A stretch of DNA of 64,000 nucleotides. Origin: Fragum whitleyi. Lineage: Eukaryota; Mollusca; Bivalvia; Cardiida; Cardiidae. Location: NCBI GenBank assembly GCA_948146395.1, contig OX411549.1, positions 24,419,155 to 24,483,154 on the forward strand, in the 5' to 3' direction. The notes under the pieces were generated by a model. That model had not been told where the DNA came from. It ran no database searches and saw only the letters and a list, made by a program, of their open reading frames with translations. Made by a program: the position numbers and the translations under genes. Numbering within the stretch: the stretch's first letter is position 1; every line of letters begins with the position of its first letter. Below are positions 47,945 to 60,359 of the stretch, piece by piece.

Positions 47945-49490
47945 ATATTTAACCAATCACCAATATTGCCAAAAAACGATCAAATAATAATGACAACGAT
48001 ATTTATCGATCTCCAATATTGCCAAAACATGATCAAATAATATTGACAATGATATGTAACGAATCTCCAATATTGCCAAAACAGGATCAAATAATATTGA
48101 CAATGATATTTAACCAATGATCTCCAATATTGCCAAAATATAATCAAATAATAATGACAACGATATTTAACCAATGATCTCCAATATTGCCAAAACATGA
48201 TCAAATAACATTGACAATGATATTTAACCAATGATCTCCAATAATGCCAAAACACAATCAAATAATAATGACAACGATTTTTAACCAATGATCTCCAATA
48301 TTTCCAGAAGACGATCAAATGGTATTGACAATGATATTTAACCAATCTCCAATATTGCCAAAAACACGATCAAATAAATTTTACAACGATATTTAACCAA
48401 TCTCCAATATTGCCAAAAACACGATCAAATAATATTGACAACGATATTAAACCTATCTCGAATATTGCCAGAACACGATCAAATAAAAATGACAACGATA
48501 TTTAATCAATGATCACCTATATTTCCAGAACACGATCAAATAATATTGACAACGATATTTAACCAATCTCCAATATTGCCAGAACACATTTAGATGAAAT
48601 TGACAACGATATATAACCAATCTCCAATATTTCCAGAACACGATCAAATAAAATTGCCAACGATATTTAACCAATCTCCAATATTACCAGAACACGATCA
48701 AATAAAATTCACAACGATATTTAACCAATCTCCAATATTGCTCAAACACGATCAAATAATATTGACAACGATATTTAACCAATGATCTCCAATATTTCCA
48801 AAACACGATCAAATAATATTGAGAGCGATATTTAACCAATCTCCAATATTGCCAAAAACTCGATCAAATAATATTGACAACGATATTTAACCATCTCGAA
48901 TATTGCCAGAACACGATCAAAAAAAAATGACAACGTTATTTAAAAATTCTCCAATATTACCAGAACACGATCAAATAAAATTCACAACGATATTTAACCA
49001 ATCTCCAATATTGCTAAAACACGATCAAATAATATTGACAACGATATTTAACCAATCTCCAATATTGCCAAAAAAACGATCAAATAACATTGACAACGAT
49101 ATTTAACCAATCTCTACTATTGCCAGAACACGATCAAATAAAGTTCACAGCGATATTAAACCGATCTCCACTATTGCCAAAACACGATCAACTAAAATTG
49201 ACAACGATATTTAACCAATCTCCATTATTGCTAAAACACGATCAAATGATATTGACAATGATATTTATCTAAACTCCAATATTGCCAAAAACACGATCAA
49301 ATAATATTGACAACGATATTTAACCAATCTCCAATATTGCCAAAACACGATAAAATAATATTGACAACGATATTTATCCAATCTCAAATATTGCCAAAAA
49401 CACGATCAAGTAATATTGACAACGATATTTAACCAATCTCCAATATTGCCAAAACACGTGCAAATAATATTGTCAACCCAACGTTTCACA
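47945..49490. repeat. Minisatellite, ~55-bp unit, about 27 copies
   Basis: Consensus unit contains CTCCAATATTGCCAAAACAC, GATCAAATAATATTGACAAC and GATATTTAACCAAT. Unit starts near the right end at 49332, 49386 and 49441 give a 54-55 bp period. Divergence between units is moderate; left-hand units carry an extra GATC (ACCAATGATCTCC). Confidence 0.95.
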
Positions 49491-50548
49491 ATATTATTGG
49501 TTGTGTATGGGCGATGATGAAATTGTTATACTGCCAATATCATTATCATTGTACGCGTGATATACAGTTCATTACATCGAGAAATTGACATTTATCTCAA
49601 TCAAAAACATTCTAAATCGCTCACTCAGCACTCCATTCATTCCAAACACTCACTACTCAAACCATTAAAAAAACTCCAAAATCTCCAGAAGAGAGATAAA
49701 ATCAACAGCCACATTCAAAATAAATGTGAATAGAAAAAAATGAGATTTCACTGACATTGAAATTGTGAGCGTCCAATCGGTTCTTGGAGAATTAAGAAGC
49801 TCTCCATAGAACTTGTATGTATATTTTTTTAAAGGGAGGTTGCAAATACTACTAATTTGTTCACCCTGAAGAAATTGGCGATATTGGATTACCTCCCTTT
49901 AATTTCAACCAAAACTCACTCATCACACTTAGTCAATTTCGTTCCAAATTCATTCCAAAATTATCACCTTGTCAATTTCACGATGTTGTTAACTATATAA
50001 GTCCATTCCTAAAATTCCCGAATGGATGTGCAAAGCATATAAAATGTGCAAGCACTCATAAAAATTACAGGTGCAAAGTACGCAAAATAGGATGAAGGTA
50101 TATGGAAGAAGTCCTACTGGCGATCTGATCGGGATTATTATTCAGAGAACGCCAATTTAACGCGTGAATACTGTCAAAATCATTGTACACGCGTTAATTT
50201 ATGCGTTAATGCTATTTGTTTTTAAATAGGAATCACTCATATTTAACTGCCCTGCGCTCAGGTTGGCAGAACGGATGCAAACTTTTAAAGTAAAACACCT
50301 CTTTGCACGCATAATTTGCATTCGGAACACCACTCGGCCAATCTCACGATCAACCTCGGATGTACATAGACGGACTATTTTTAAAAATTACGGGAAAACC
50401 TTGGAAGAACTCGATGACGTCAGATAAAATGACATTAGCCCTCGAAACTGTGAGTGAAAACATTCGACGTCGCCAACGCTACTCGTTTTTAAAAGTCACC
50501 GACGTAAATTTATCGAATCCTTATATTAATATCTTTAGATTCTTTAAA

Positions 50549-50617
50549 AACGGCTGAAAAAATCTTAATTTTTGAGAATGATTCGTCATTCTCAAAAATT
50601 AAGATTTTTCAGCCGTT
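50549..50617. repeat. Perfect-type palindrome
   Basis: Arms ACGGCTGAAAAAATCTTAAT and ATTAAGATTTTTCAGCCGT, meeting at TTGAGAATGA/TCGTCATTCTCAA. Confidence 0.92.
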
Positions 50618-50699
50618 ATTTACTGTAAAAAATATAAATCTAAAGTGCTAGTTTTTCTTATACTGTTTCCGCCTAACAAAATGCACGATACCCATCCGC

Positions 50700-50825
50700 C
50701 TTACATACATCCGAGGTATGTTGTAGTTTACGGAAATGGCCGAGTGATGTTCCGAATGACCCGTCCGCCTTACATACATCCGAGGTCATTCGGAACATCG
50801 CTCGGACTTTTCCGTAAACTGGAAA
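50700..50825. repeat. Long hairpin with 40-nt arms
   Basis: GTAGTTTACGGAAATGGCCG...TTCCGAATGAC pairs with GTCATTCGGAACATCGCTCG...GTAAACTGG; the loop holds a second CCGCCTTACATACATCCGAG. A further half copy follows at 51180-51235, outside the arm. Confidence 0.85.
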
Positions 50826-51922
50826 GTGCCTCGGACGTAAGTGTAGTAATTTTTGGTCATTTTTCGGTAATTCGGCTCCTGATGGTACTTTGGTTTATAC
50901 GCTTGAAAAAAAGTTTATTACTCTAATATTTTCCGATCGTCTGTGGAGATCATTTTTGACATGTTATAATTTTAAAGCAAAACGCAGTAAAACACTGCGT
51001 TTTGTTTTCAAATTATTATATGCCCAATTCTTACCTTACGTTGATTTTATTTTTCGCAACGTCATCCTTAGTTATGTTTGTGACGTCATATAAACCCACG
51101 TGCGAAATGACGCGCTTTCATGGATGCGCCCGTATTATTCCCGAGGTCTATTCCGTAGAATCGCCGAGGGTTCCCGATTGATCCGAGGTATGTTGCAGTT
51201 TACGGAAATGGCCGAGTGATGTTCCGAATGGCATGATTTGCACACAGTTTCGCGTTATTTCATCCTAAACGCAAGACAGGTTCGCATGAATTATACTTTT
51301 TCCGCACATGCTTTGGTGTAAAATTTTGACCCAAACCATTCACCGTACTATTTGTGGTCCGCGGTTATTGGGGTTACATTAGCAGATATTATTTTTTATA
51401 CGTAATACCACTTACATATATAACATGATAAATTGGTTAGGACTTATCCGGTTTTTTTTTCTGAAACACCGTATCTACGGATAGGTACAGGCTTTAGTTA
51501 CCTCATTTTATAGCTAGTCTTATAAATGGTATAAATAATAAATTAGCCCTGTTTATTTTGTGGCTAGTGACTCTTCTATCATAATATTCTGGGAATGTTT
51601 TCTAGAAAATTGCTCTCGAGTGTTACCACGAACGGAATAATTTGGATGAAAAACGTACAATTTATTCGTTCATAGAATTGTGTATGGCTGAATTGAAACC
51701 TATATTGTAGGTATTAATTCGAATGATATTTTTAGATACATTGGTAGCCCAGTTTGAAATAATTATGTACATCTAAAAACAACATAAAATTGAAAAGGTT
51801 AATGAAGTAGGAATGATTTCATAATGAATTGAAAATTTGAGAGAAGCGAGTTTAGAATGAAATTAAGGGTAGGTGATAAAAAAACATCGCCAATTTGTTC
51901 AAGATTTTTTTTTTTCATTAAA

Positions 51923-52184
51923 TGTGACCCGTCATGCGAAAAGGGACCATCTGGGAAGTCTTTAAAATGAATATTTGAAAAAGACATTGGGTCCAGTATA
52001 GGTCAACTTTAGGTCGCATTTCAAAAATTCTTTCACGGGGAGGTAGATTGATTATTCTAGATTAAGAAAATTAGCAAAGTGTAAAAAGTTTCGACCCTAG
52101 TCAGTCTGCGCAGTCCGCGCAGTCTGACTGGAGTCGACACTTTACGCACTTCCCAGACGTTCCCTTTTTGCGTGACGGGTCACA
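51923..52184. mobile_element. MITE with TGTGACCCGTCATGCG TIRs
   Basis: Left TGTGACCCGTCATGCGAAAA, right TTTTTGCGTGACGGGTCACA: near-perfect TIRs with subterminal GGGACCATCT / AGACGTTCCC and a central palindrome AGTCTGCGCAGTCCGCGCAG. Best copy of the family in the window. Confidence 0.85.
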
Positions 52185-52589
52185 ATTATTAAAATAAATA
52201 AAAGAAAGTTCTATAAATAGTTTTCTATATCATCACGGACCAACCAGACACTTCCACATTAATTCAGTCAGTGAAACCGTAGACTTTTCCAGCGATTTTC
52301 ATTTTTAATGTATTTGTAGTTCTCATTTAAGTGATTCTAGGAGCGTTTGTGAATGATTTGAGTAAGTGCTTGGAATTATTGAATGAAGTGCTGAGTGAGC
52401 GATTAAGAAAGGTTTTCATCGGAATGAGAGTCAGTTTCATTATGTTGTTAAATGTAAAGTAAACCAGTCAGATGTGTAGCCAATCATTGCAGGAAGGCCG
52501 TGTTGGAAACTCACTATAACCCGTCCCGTTCCGTTCAAACTGCACGGGCTGTGCCGGTAAGAGCACTGAAACATCTTGACCAGCCATGG

Positions 52590-52872
52590 GTTGATATAGA
52601 TGATATTGAAATATACGGAATTTATTAAACGAGTCATCTATAAACAGATTAAACGAGGCTGCGCCTCATTTGCTTAGTTATTCCACTGGTATTAAAGATA
52701 AGAATTCTTTTAATATAGTGACCTGTGTATATAAATGTTACATAAAAATTTACAAATACAAAATTAGAAAAACACACCCGGCCCAAACGGAGTATAATAA
52801 CACCCGTGGAATAACAAAAATATTCAACGGCGTTATTTCACTCCCGCGACGTAGGTCATCATTATAAAACAT
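52590..52872. repeat. Interspersed repeat related to 1030 and 19995
   Basis: CGGAATTTATTAAACGAGTC, CTCATTTGCTTAGTTATTCC and CGCGACGTAGGTCATCATTA blocks. Confidence 0.55.
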
Positions 52873-53313
52873 TGTTCGCGAAAAATTTGAGAATCGTTCC
52901 CTGTGATGCTGTGTCTTAATATACAACTTTCAAACATTTAAGCATCCTAAACGCAGGACAGAGAGGGCCAGATGAGATTCTGTAATTTATTACCATGACA
53001 ACCGACCTTTCGCTTTTGAAAAATACAAAACATCGATGGGCGACTTTAACCTCATAATTACAGCTTTATTAAACTTGTAGTTTTGGTCGCATACCGAAGT
53101 GATGACAAACAATGGTTTTCAAGATTGAAAGAAATACACGTCGGTCATGGAACGACAAATTTGACCGATATATATTAATTAGACAAAGTGATTTGTAAAC
53201 AGAAGTATATGCTTATACTGAGGGAGAAAAAGAAATGTTGACAGTAACTCCAAACCATGGTTTTTAATCGATGGAAAATAAATATTTACGTTTTGTATGT
53301 AAAGGCCTTCATA

Positions 53314-53857
53314 TACTGTTCACAAAAAGTAGAGGATGTTTTACGTTTGATTTGTGGTATTCTGGTACGCTTGGGCATCAATACATCTTCAGGGAACCGT
53401 TTTTGAATCATCAAAAAAGGAGCCAATTATCTGATATCGTGACAATATCTGACTGTGAGACACGGGGTTTGACAGCAGTCTGGACTCACGTTCTTCTGAT
53501 TTCCAGCATACCATTGGCTCACTCACGGTGAGCTTTCATTAGACCCCACTTTATTCCAACAAAATGTGATGCGAATACATGATAGAGATAAACACCAAAT
53601 AATTGTTTTCGGAGTTATGCTCAACTAAAGTAAGAATCCCATTACAACATACGCCATGTTAAAATAAGCGCTATACCCCTCTCTTCTTAGATGCTGAATT
53701 TTTAGGACATGTTTAGCAGAAAAGGGAATTCCATAACTACCATATTACCATGAGACAACTGCTTGTCGACCAAGAATAAGTTAGATAGTCCTCAATTGTT
53801 TTCAACCACAATAAGCATATGGATTAACAGACTATCCCCTACTTTTTGTGAACGGTA
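53314..53857. mobile_element. 544-bp mariner-type MITE, copy 1
   Basis: TIRs TACTGTTCACAAAAAGTAGA and (inverted) TACCGTTCACAAAAAGTAGG, TA on both sides (53312-53313, 53858-53859). The interior is shared with 62353-62895 almost throughout (e.g. GACAATATCTGACTGTGAGA). No transposase. Confidence 0.88.
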
Positions 53858-54221
53858 TAGTTTTTCTAGCTATCAAATACAGTAAAATACACAGCAGCGA
53901 AATCTTATAGTAAGAAGGCATGACACCACTACACCGCGACACCTGTATTTTCAGATCTACTGATAGATCGGGATGTTTTGGATTTCAAATTAAAATATTT
54001 CAACAAAACTCTCACAAATCCTATATTGTGGGTATACTCATTGGAAGACTGTCGATTCAAATAAATACCCACAGCATAGGGTTTCATTGAGAAACAAAGA
54101 TTTTAGAAAGACATTAACCACTTTTATCTTTACTTCTGATTTCAGTCAGTGACGATCATGTTTTCTTAGCTTCGATTTTATTTTACTATTGTTCATTTAA
54201 AAATGTCTATATAGAACCCTG

Positions 54222-54370
54222 TCCCGCATTCAGGATGCGAAAACGTTTGCGAACGTTTGAAAAATTTTCCCTGATTTTAACATTTCTCCTTCTCTCTCTC
54301 TCTCTCGTCTTTTTTTTTTTTTTTTTTTTTTTGTATGAAAACGTTTTCATTCTGAACGCAGGGCTGATGG
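54222..54370. repeat. Foldback MITE relative with TC/T run
   Basis: CCGCATTCAGGATGCGAAAA and CGTTTTCATTCTGAACGCAG arms around a (TC)n-(T)n tract at 54290-54332. Confidence 0.65.
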
Positions 54371-54589
54371 TATAACGCGCAGACCGATAACGTTAGTGCA
54401 AGACCCCGTTACTGCCCCTTTCCAGTGACACTTAAAGTTAAGAATATTTTTTTTCAAATTTCATTCCTTTCTTTCTATGCTCTGTATACCAGTAGCCCAG
54501 ACCACAACGCTGTATCGGATAACACAATTGATAACCCAGTTTCAAATTACTGGATACCTTCGTTCACATTCGTTTCAATATCCTGGTAA

Positions 54590-54750
54590 GGGATGAAGAG
54601 ATTATTTGTTTATTCAATACAGGTATGAAACTTAAAACCTAATTACACTGTTGTATGAATACGCAAAGCGAATTCATACATGAGTGTGATTAGGTTTTCA
54701 GTTTCATACCTTCATGATAACAATAAATATTCTCTTTATCCCTTATGATT
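54590..54750. repeat. Foldback MITE, best copy of the 34044 family
   Basis: AAGGGATGAAGAGATTATTT and ATTCTCTTTATCCCTTA ends; AGGTATGAAACTTAAAACCT / AGGTTTTCAGTTTCATACCT inner arms; core AATACGCAAAGCGAATTCAT. Confidence 0.85.
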
Positions 54751-55613
54751 TAATATGACGAGACAAAATTTTAAAAATGTTATGGTCATTTATGGAAAAA
54801 ATGTATTTGTTATAGGATTATATTGTGTGGAAGATTAAAGAATATCAGTGAGTTGAGGATTCTTTTCGGCATTGAAAACTAAAACCAATTATTCGAATGC
54901 ACAGATATTGATGGTCACGGCCAAGATTATAATATTTCTCAATGTTTTTGCACCTAGATCTGACACATTGTGTAAAAAATAAGGAACATCTTTACAATGC
55001 ACAATGTCCTGAAAATTAGACGTTTTGGCCTTGTTTACGTTAACGTTACGTTAAAAGTCGGCATGGAGAAAAAAAGTAGATTATTATGTTTGAGATTTTA
55101 ACAGGGGGACCCTAATATAGGACTTAAATCAAACAAACCAATTTTTCAAGACTGACAGGTGATATTTGTTGAAAGCGTTAATTGTCTTAATTTGACTAGA
55201 GAATATTTTTACGTCAAGATGAAGGGCGTTGATTACCCCCAGGCTATTTTATGTAATATGACGTTACATGTTATGTACTACAATATCTGAGCACATCGCG
55301 TGTCAAACGCTCTGTATTTGTACTTTCAGTACTATCGTTATCGTGGATTCAATTGATCTCTTGAACTTTAACCCGTTCTACTATTACACAGGGAAGTTTA
55401 AAAAAAGATAAAGATTCTCAAATAATGTGTAAACTTAACAAGTTGGTGACACATAGACATTACTCGTTGGGGATGGACCGTGGATGCATTGGGATTAAAT
55501 CTTATCGGTATGTAGATCTATCTAGATTTTGATTTAAGAACATCTTGTTAACATCCATATACTTTGCTTAGATCTAAGTTGTAATTCTAAATTATCAAAT
55601 ATTTGGATCTATA

Positions 55614-55948
55614 TGACTCGTCAAGTGAAAAGGGACCATGTCGATAGCTCAGTGCGTAACTGCTTATAAAGATATAGATCTAGGCACTTTACAACTTTTT
55701 TTAAACTGAGACATCAAATCGTGGACTCTTTGCTAAGAGTCCATCAAAGTCAGGCTTCGCGAATTGCATAGACTGTGCAGTCATGACGAAAAAATATACA
55801 CGCAGACTGGGGTCGAAACTTTTCGCCCTTCCAGTGAAAGAATTTTTGAAATGCGACCTTTGGATGATCTATGCAAAATCAAATCTCTTTTTAAAAATAT
55901 TTATTTCACAGAGTTCCCAGATGATCCTTTTTCGCATGACGGGTCACA
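55614..55948. mobile_element. MITE with TGACCCGTCA-type TIRs
   Basis: Left TGACTCGTCAAGTGAAAAGG, right CCTTTTTCGCATGACGGGTC; central hairpin near 55720-55745 (GGACTCTTTGCTAAGAGTCC). Confidence 0.7.
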
Positions 55949-56018
55949 TGTTAAATATGTCATTATAAATTGTTATTTATTTTCCTATAAGTTCTTTGAT
56001 ACTCACGGTCACCTGTGG

Positions 56019-56174
56019 CAGGGAAAATGACTAACAATTTGAACTTGGGGGCCCAGACTTCAGAAATTAAATATTTTACATTAGATGTATAGGCATTTTC
56101 CCCAAAAAATCTAGGGGCCCAGCCTATAAACTAGGGGCCATGGGCGACTGGGCCCCTGCTCGTCCTTTTCCCTG
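56019..56174. mobile_element. Intact CAGGGAAAATGAC MITE
   Basis: CAGGGAAAATGACTAACA left and CGTCCTTTTCCCTG right with TGTGG on both sides as a possible 5-bp target duplication. Interior GGGGCCATGGGCGACTGGGC is palindromic-like. Confidence 0.75.
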
Positions 56175-56563
56175 TGTGGCATAACCCATCTCCGCTAGCC
56201 AAGAGTGATGCCAACAACATGGCCATTCGCCGTTGGTTATCGAAGATGAGCACAAGCTAGCTTTGGGTCTAAGTCTCAAGTTTGGAGGTTATATAGTTCT
56301 ATCAGAATCTGTAGCCTATCTCATTTGGACGTGGCCGGTCCAAAAAACAGCATCGCATTCCGATGACAGAAATCTCAACTATATCATTGGGCCGTATTGC
56401 GAACACCTGTAAGCCTATTTCAGAGCTTGAGATAGAAAATTCAATATAGATTTAGAAAATTTGGCGCTAGGGTAAAGTATCGACCATTTTCAGCCTGCAC
56501 AGTCTGATCCAGATCAATATTTTTTCTTACTTTTTCTAGATGGCCCCTATTCGTGCATAAATA

Positions 56564-57944
56564 GGGGAGACCGGGGCAAAGTGTTACACGGGGCAAAGTG
56601 TTACGTTTGAAATATTTTCTTTTTGAATTGTTTTATGACTAAAGTATTATTTCTTAGAAAAGGGCTTTTTGATTGTGCATGTTTTGCTGTATGTTAGAGA
56701 CATCAAATAGGAATGTCCACATAAGAAGAATCAGAAATCGATTTTTGTGATACAAAAGTAAATTCTTACCGCCTTCGTACATATCCACCTCGTATAATAT
56801 AAAAGTATAATAAATAGAAAAGATATGTGTTTTTGGGATACTCTGATCCAGAAGCTAACTAATGTGTACAAATAATTGTGTCAGTAACCTTTCTTTTCTT
56901 CGCACGAGTGTATTTTCCGAAAAGTTGCGATTGGGGCAAAGTGTTACACAGGACATGGGGCAAAGTGTTACAGTGTAATATTTTGCCCAAATTTTGTTTA
57001 ACACCATTATTCAATTTCCAGATAACAAGATTTAGACTGAAACACATTACAGAGAAGCTTCTGACGATGTTTTACGTTTCTGTAAATTATTTAACATGTA
57101 ATTATATGCAATAGAAACCGGTGTGCGAACCAAGATACATTTCCTGTTGCTAGAGTAACCACCTTTTCTCAAAATGCTTTACGCGCTATATATTTGGGCA
57201 ATTGTTGAAATGATGTTTTGACGGTCCAATGGGCTAATTACTAAATGTTTGGGGTAAATTACTGATTTTTTTTAATATAATTTCATGAATGTAGAGTTTA
57301 AGAGACATTATAGGAATAATTAATGCAATTTAGCCATTATCAAGTTCTGTCGTTGAAGACTTGTTCGAAGCTACAGCAGGTCCCAGTAGTCACAAATACC
57401 CTTAGATTTTATTCAAATGGCCATACAACACGAGCTAAATGTTTTTTGTTCTTGGTAAAAATGAAAAAAAAAAAGAGAAATATTTTAGGATATGGTCTGA
57501 GTATCTTAACATTACTTAGGTAACATCTTGAAGCATGTGGTAAGGCGCAAGAACGGCACTTTTTTGTCATGGTTGACTAAGTCTGTGTGTGCGAAACTTT
57601 CAGTCTAATTTAGACTTATATTTGGCCTAAAAGCCTTTCAAGTTTATCCCGGTATTGAAAAAGAAAAAAGAAGAAGTTTTCGTGGCGACTGCCATACCAT
57701 GTAACACTTTGCCCCGGTAGGTGTAACACTTTGCCCCCAAAGCCTGGGGCAATGTGTTACATTTACCGCTTTTTTTGCCAGCGTATAAATTTTCTATAGT
57801 GTGATGAAATTATTTAATGAAAGTATTTTTTAGATCGAAATTTGTTAAATTAACGATACATATATTAAAAAGATTCAAAAGAGCTATGGTGTCGGAAAAT
57901 TTGTGAATTGTTTGAAAAATGTAACACTTTGCCCCGGTCTCCCC
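56564..57944. mobile_element. 1.38-kb TIR element GGGGAGACCGGGGCAAAGTG
   Basis: TIRs GGGGAGACCGGGGCAAAGTG match inverted at 57921-57944; TA on both sides (56562-56563, 57945-57946). The motif GGGGCAAAGTGTTACA recurs subterminally (56590, 56933, 56958) and inverted near 57700-57760. Short frames only, no recognisable transposase. Confidence 0.85.
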
Positions 57945-57959
57945 TACAGGGAGATATGC

Positions 57960-59810
57960 CAAGGCTGTGATTCACTTTTTTGCACCATTGTGCCTTGTGA
58001 TGGAACACTGTCGCATTTGTTCTATAAACCTTAGGCCCTAATCATAGATAATTTATAAGTGTGGCGCAAAAAATTTGTTGAATTTCCCAACTTATTTTTT
58101 TTACACCAGCAGTGATTTTCCTAGGGTTTTAAAGTAATCGAAGTACGTCCCCTGGTTGGAAAAAAGGGGGACATTTTACAAAATATATGAGCCATTCTTA
58201 CAATTGAGCTACCAAGGTTATTGAAATAAGGAGACAGTGTCCCCATTATCCAAAATAATTGGGTCCACTCATGATGTTTAAGGGATAATGGTGCAAATAC
58301 GCAGCCTTGGCTATCACTTCACCTAGGAACATTGTCACATTACTTTCAAATCCTAGGAAGATCACAGTCATCACTACAATATTCTTGTCTGGTTTCTTGC
58401 AACTAATCACTATGCATTAGTATGCAAATTAGGCAACATCTTTTTTTATGAAAATTAAAACAAGAATGAACGTAGCCTTATTGCAAAGTAGACGGTTAAA
58501 CCTTTCAATCCACGGTGGTTGTGTAAACTTTTGAAGCGGTCTATGAATAAAACGGCATAATATCAAGCACGTTAGATTCACGGTCCGAATTACGACACTG
58601 TCTAATCCAAGTGTGGGCATAATCTAAGGAACAAAAACTATGCATACTTGTTCACAGTATGCATCTTAATGACACCACGCATAGATTTTTCTCAAAAAAA
58701 TGAAAGGATTCTACATTACGTTGTTTCAACTGTTTTGGCTAACGTCGTAGAAAACGTGGCCTGATGAACCCTAAAATTAAGAAACTTTGAAAGGTGTCAT
58801 GCTTCATAAACAACGTCTAATCAGTTAAATGCGTGTTTCGTTAGTCCAATAAGGGCAGGAAACGTCTTTATTTCATGATCCAACAATATACGTCTTTATT
58901 TCATGATCCAACAATATACCCACAAAAAATAAAACGTAAAAGGCTTAAATGAAAGTAACGTGTCTGAAAGGCAACCGATTTTCTTCCAACCTTTTTAGTG
59001 TTTTCCTATTGGAATATCAAAACAGAAAGGCTCTCATGCAAAACTTTACTATGCTATTTCGTATTCAGCGTGAAAAAGTCAAAACATCATTAATATCGTT
59101 GGGACTAAATCAACGTCATTTGTGATCCAGTGCCGGTGAAAATAGTTCCTACTTCCAAATCAAAGGTTTTATTGAACAAATCAAAACCGATCAGAACTTT
59201 TGTTCTTAAGTATGTATTGAATGGTAATAGGCCTAAAACAGAACTTTCTCTAGATAAAAGATGTTTCAGCGACAAACGGACGGACAATCATACACTACTT
59301 TCAACTGTCATGGTAAATTTTCATCGATTCCGTGTCTCTATCCCCGCAAGCGGTTTATAAAAATGATACAAAAACACCTGCCACATTTTGTGTTGATACA
59401 CTCCGTACCAGCTGTGACCCGTCACGCGAAAAAGGACAAACTACATTGTAGGTTCCTATTGTAAGTGGTCGACACTATCTGTATTTCAAAGGGGTTCCGT
59501 AGAAATCACTACCTCTTATGGAAGGGTTCACGCCGGATAATCAGGGGCCCCTTCCTTAATGTACATAGATAGGATTGTACATGAAAAAACAACAACAAAT
59601 TCTTAAAAAATATTTTACACTTTCAAGCCAAGGCTTCAAAATTCACTTTGTTCCTTACAAAGGTAAGGAACAAAGTGAAGTGAAAACTTTTGACTAGAAA
59701 AAGTGGATTCTGATTTAAAGAACATCCAAATTTTAAAGAATGTACTGACGGAATTCATTGCTTTCAAATAATAGGATCCATCCCAATATTTAGGGATCCT
59801 CGGTATCAAG
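57960..59810. other. Non-coding stretch with hairpin, no gene seen
   Basis: Contains a direct repeat CGTCTTTATTTCATGATCCA (58864-58918, two copies), half of the TGTGACCCGTCACGCG MITE end (59412), and a hairpin CACTTTGTTCCTTAC / GTAAGGAACAAAGTG (59643-59679). Confidence 0.5.
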
Positions 59811-59824
59811 GGACACTACTAGTG

Positions 59825-59975
59825 TCGAGCCCTGCCCTGCGTTCTCAGGATGAGAAACCGGTGCAAACAGTTTTCCAATTATACCCCGCTTTGCACGCCA
59901 GTGGACGTGCAAAGCAGGGTATAATTGACAAACTGTTTGTACCGTTTTGTTATCCTGAACGCAGGACTGATTGTG
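59825..59975. repeat. Foldback MITE, TGCGTTCAGGATGAC family, best copy
   Basis: CCCTGCGTTCTCAGGATGAG and GTTATCCTGAACGCAGGACT ends; inner TATACCCCGCTTTGCACG / CGTGCAAAGCAGGGTATA makes an almost uninterrupted ~65-bp stem. Confidence 0.88.
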
Positions 59976-60114
59976 GGATCGGAAATCATCGGATGTTTAA
60001 TGAGTCCGCCATCTTGTCCGAAGAAACGGATTTAATTCACATCTATTCCTCATAAAATTCAACGTCGATCGCATATTTCTATCAACTTAGAGATGTTTTT
60101 TTTTTCAAATAATC

Positions 60115-60340
60115 AAATTATAAAACTTTTCTCAGACTCAGGCTCAATTTTCTCAAATTTAAATTAAGATAAATGTATGTAAATAAAAGATGATATTAAT
60201 AAGTTGTTATTTATAACAACTTATTGATATCACCTTTATGTTAGTACATTAAAATGAGTAATAAAACAGAATAACGGCTTTAATCTCAAATTGAAATTTG
60301 AGAAAATTTTAAATTGAGCCTGAGAATAGTTTTATAATCT
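60115..60340. repeat. Foldback element with inner palindrome
   Basis: Arms AATTATAAAACTTTTCTCAG and CTGAGAATAGTTTTATAAT, then AGGCTCAATTTTCTCAAATT / inverse; centre GATATTAATAAGTTGTTAT / ATAACAACTTATTGATATC at 60193-60232. Confidence 0.82.
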
Positions 60341-60359
60341 CGGGCCCTGAAGTGCAGGT

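Larger units (their letters stand above)
46327..51178. mobile_element. 4.85-kb foldback/TIR element with ~186-bp arms
   Basis: 46327-46513 (AACCCTCGGCGATTCTACGG ... AAAACAAAACGCAGTG) is the inverse of 50989-51178. Both arms contain TGACGTCA (46415-46422 and 51081-51088). Inside are a minisatellite (47945-49490) and hairpins at 50549-50617 and 50700-50820. No transposase frame seen. Target duplication not resolved. Confidence 0.78.

Noticed and set aside
47980..48345. Open frame of 121 codons with repeated YHLIVFWxYWRS
   Set aside because: Translation of the minisatellite; no start context or unique sequence.
47945..49490. CRISPR-like direct repeats
   Set aside because: Units are contiguous diverged minisatellite copies without unique spacers, in a eukaryotic genome.
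53271..53531. 86-codon plus-strand open frame resembling one at 62380
   Set aside because: The similarity arises because both are the same MITE family; not a conserved gene.
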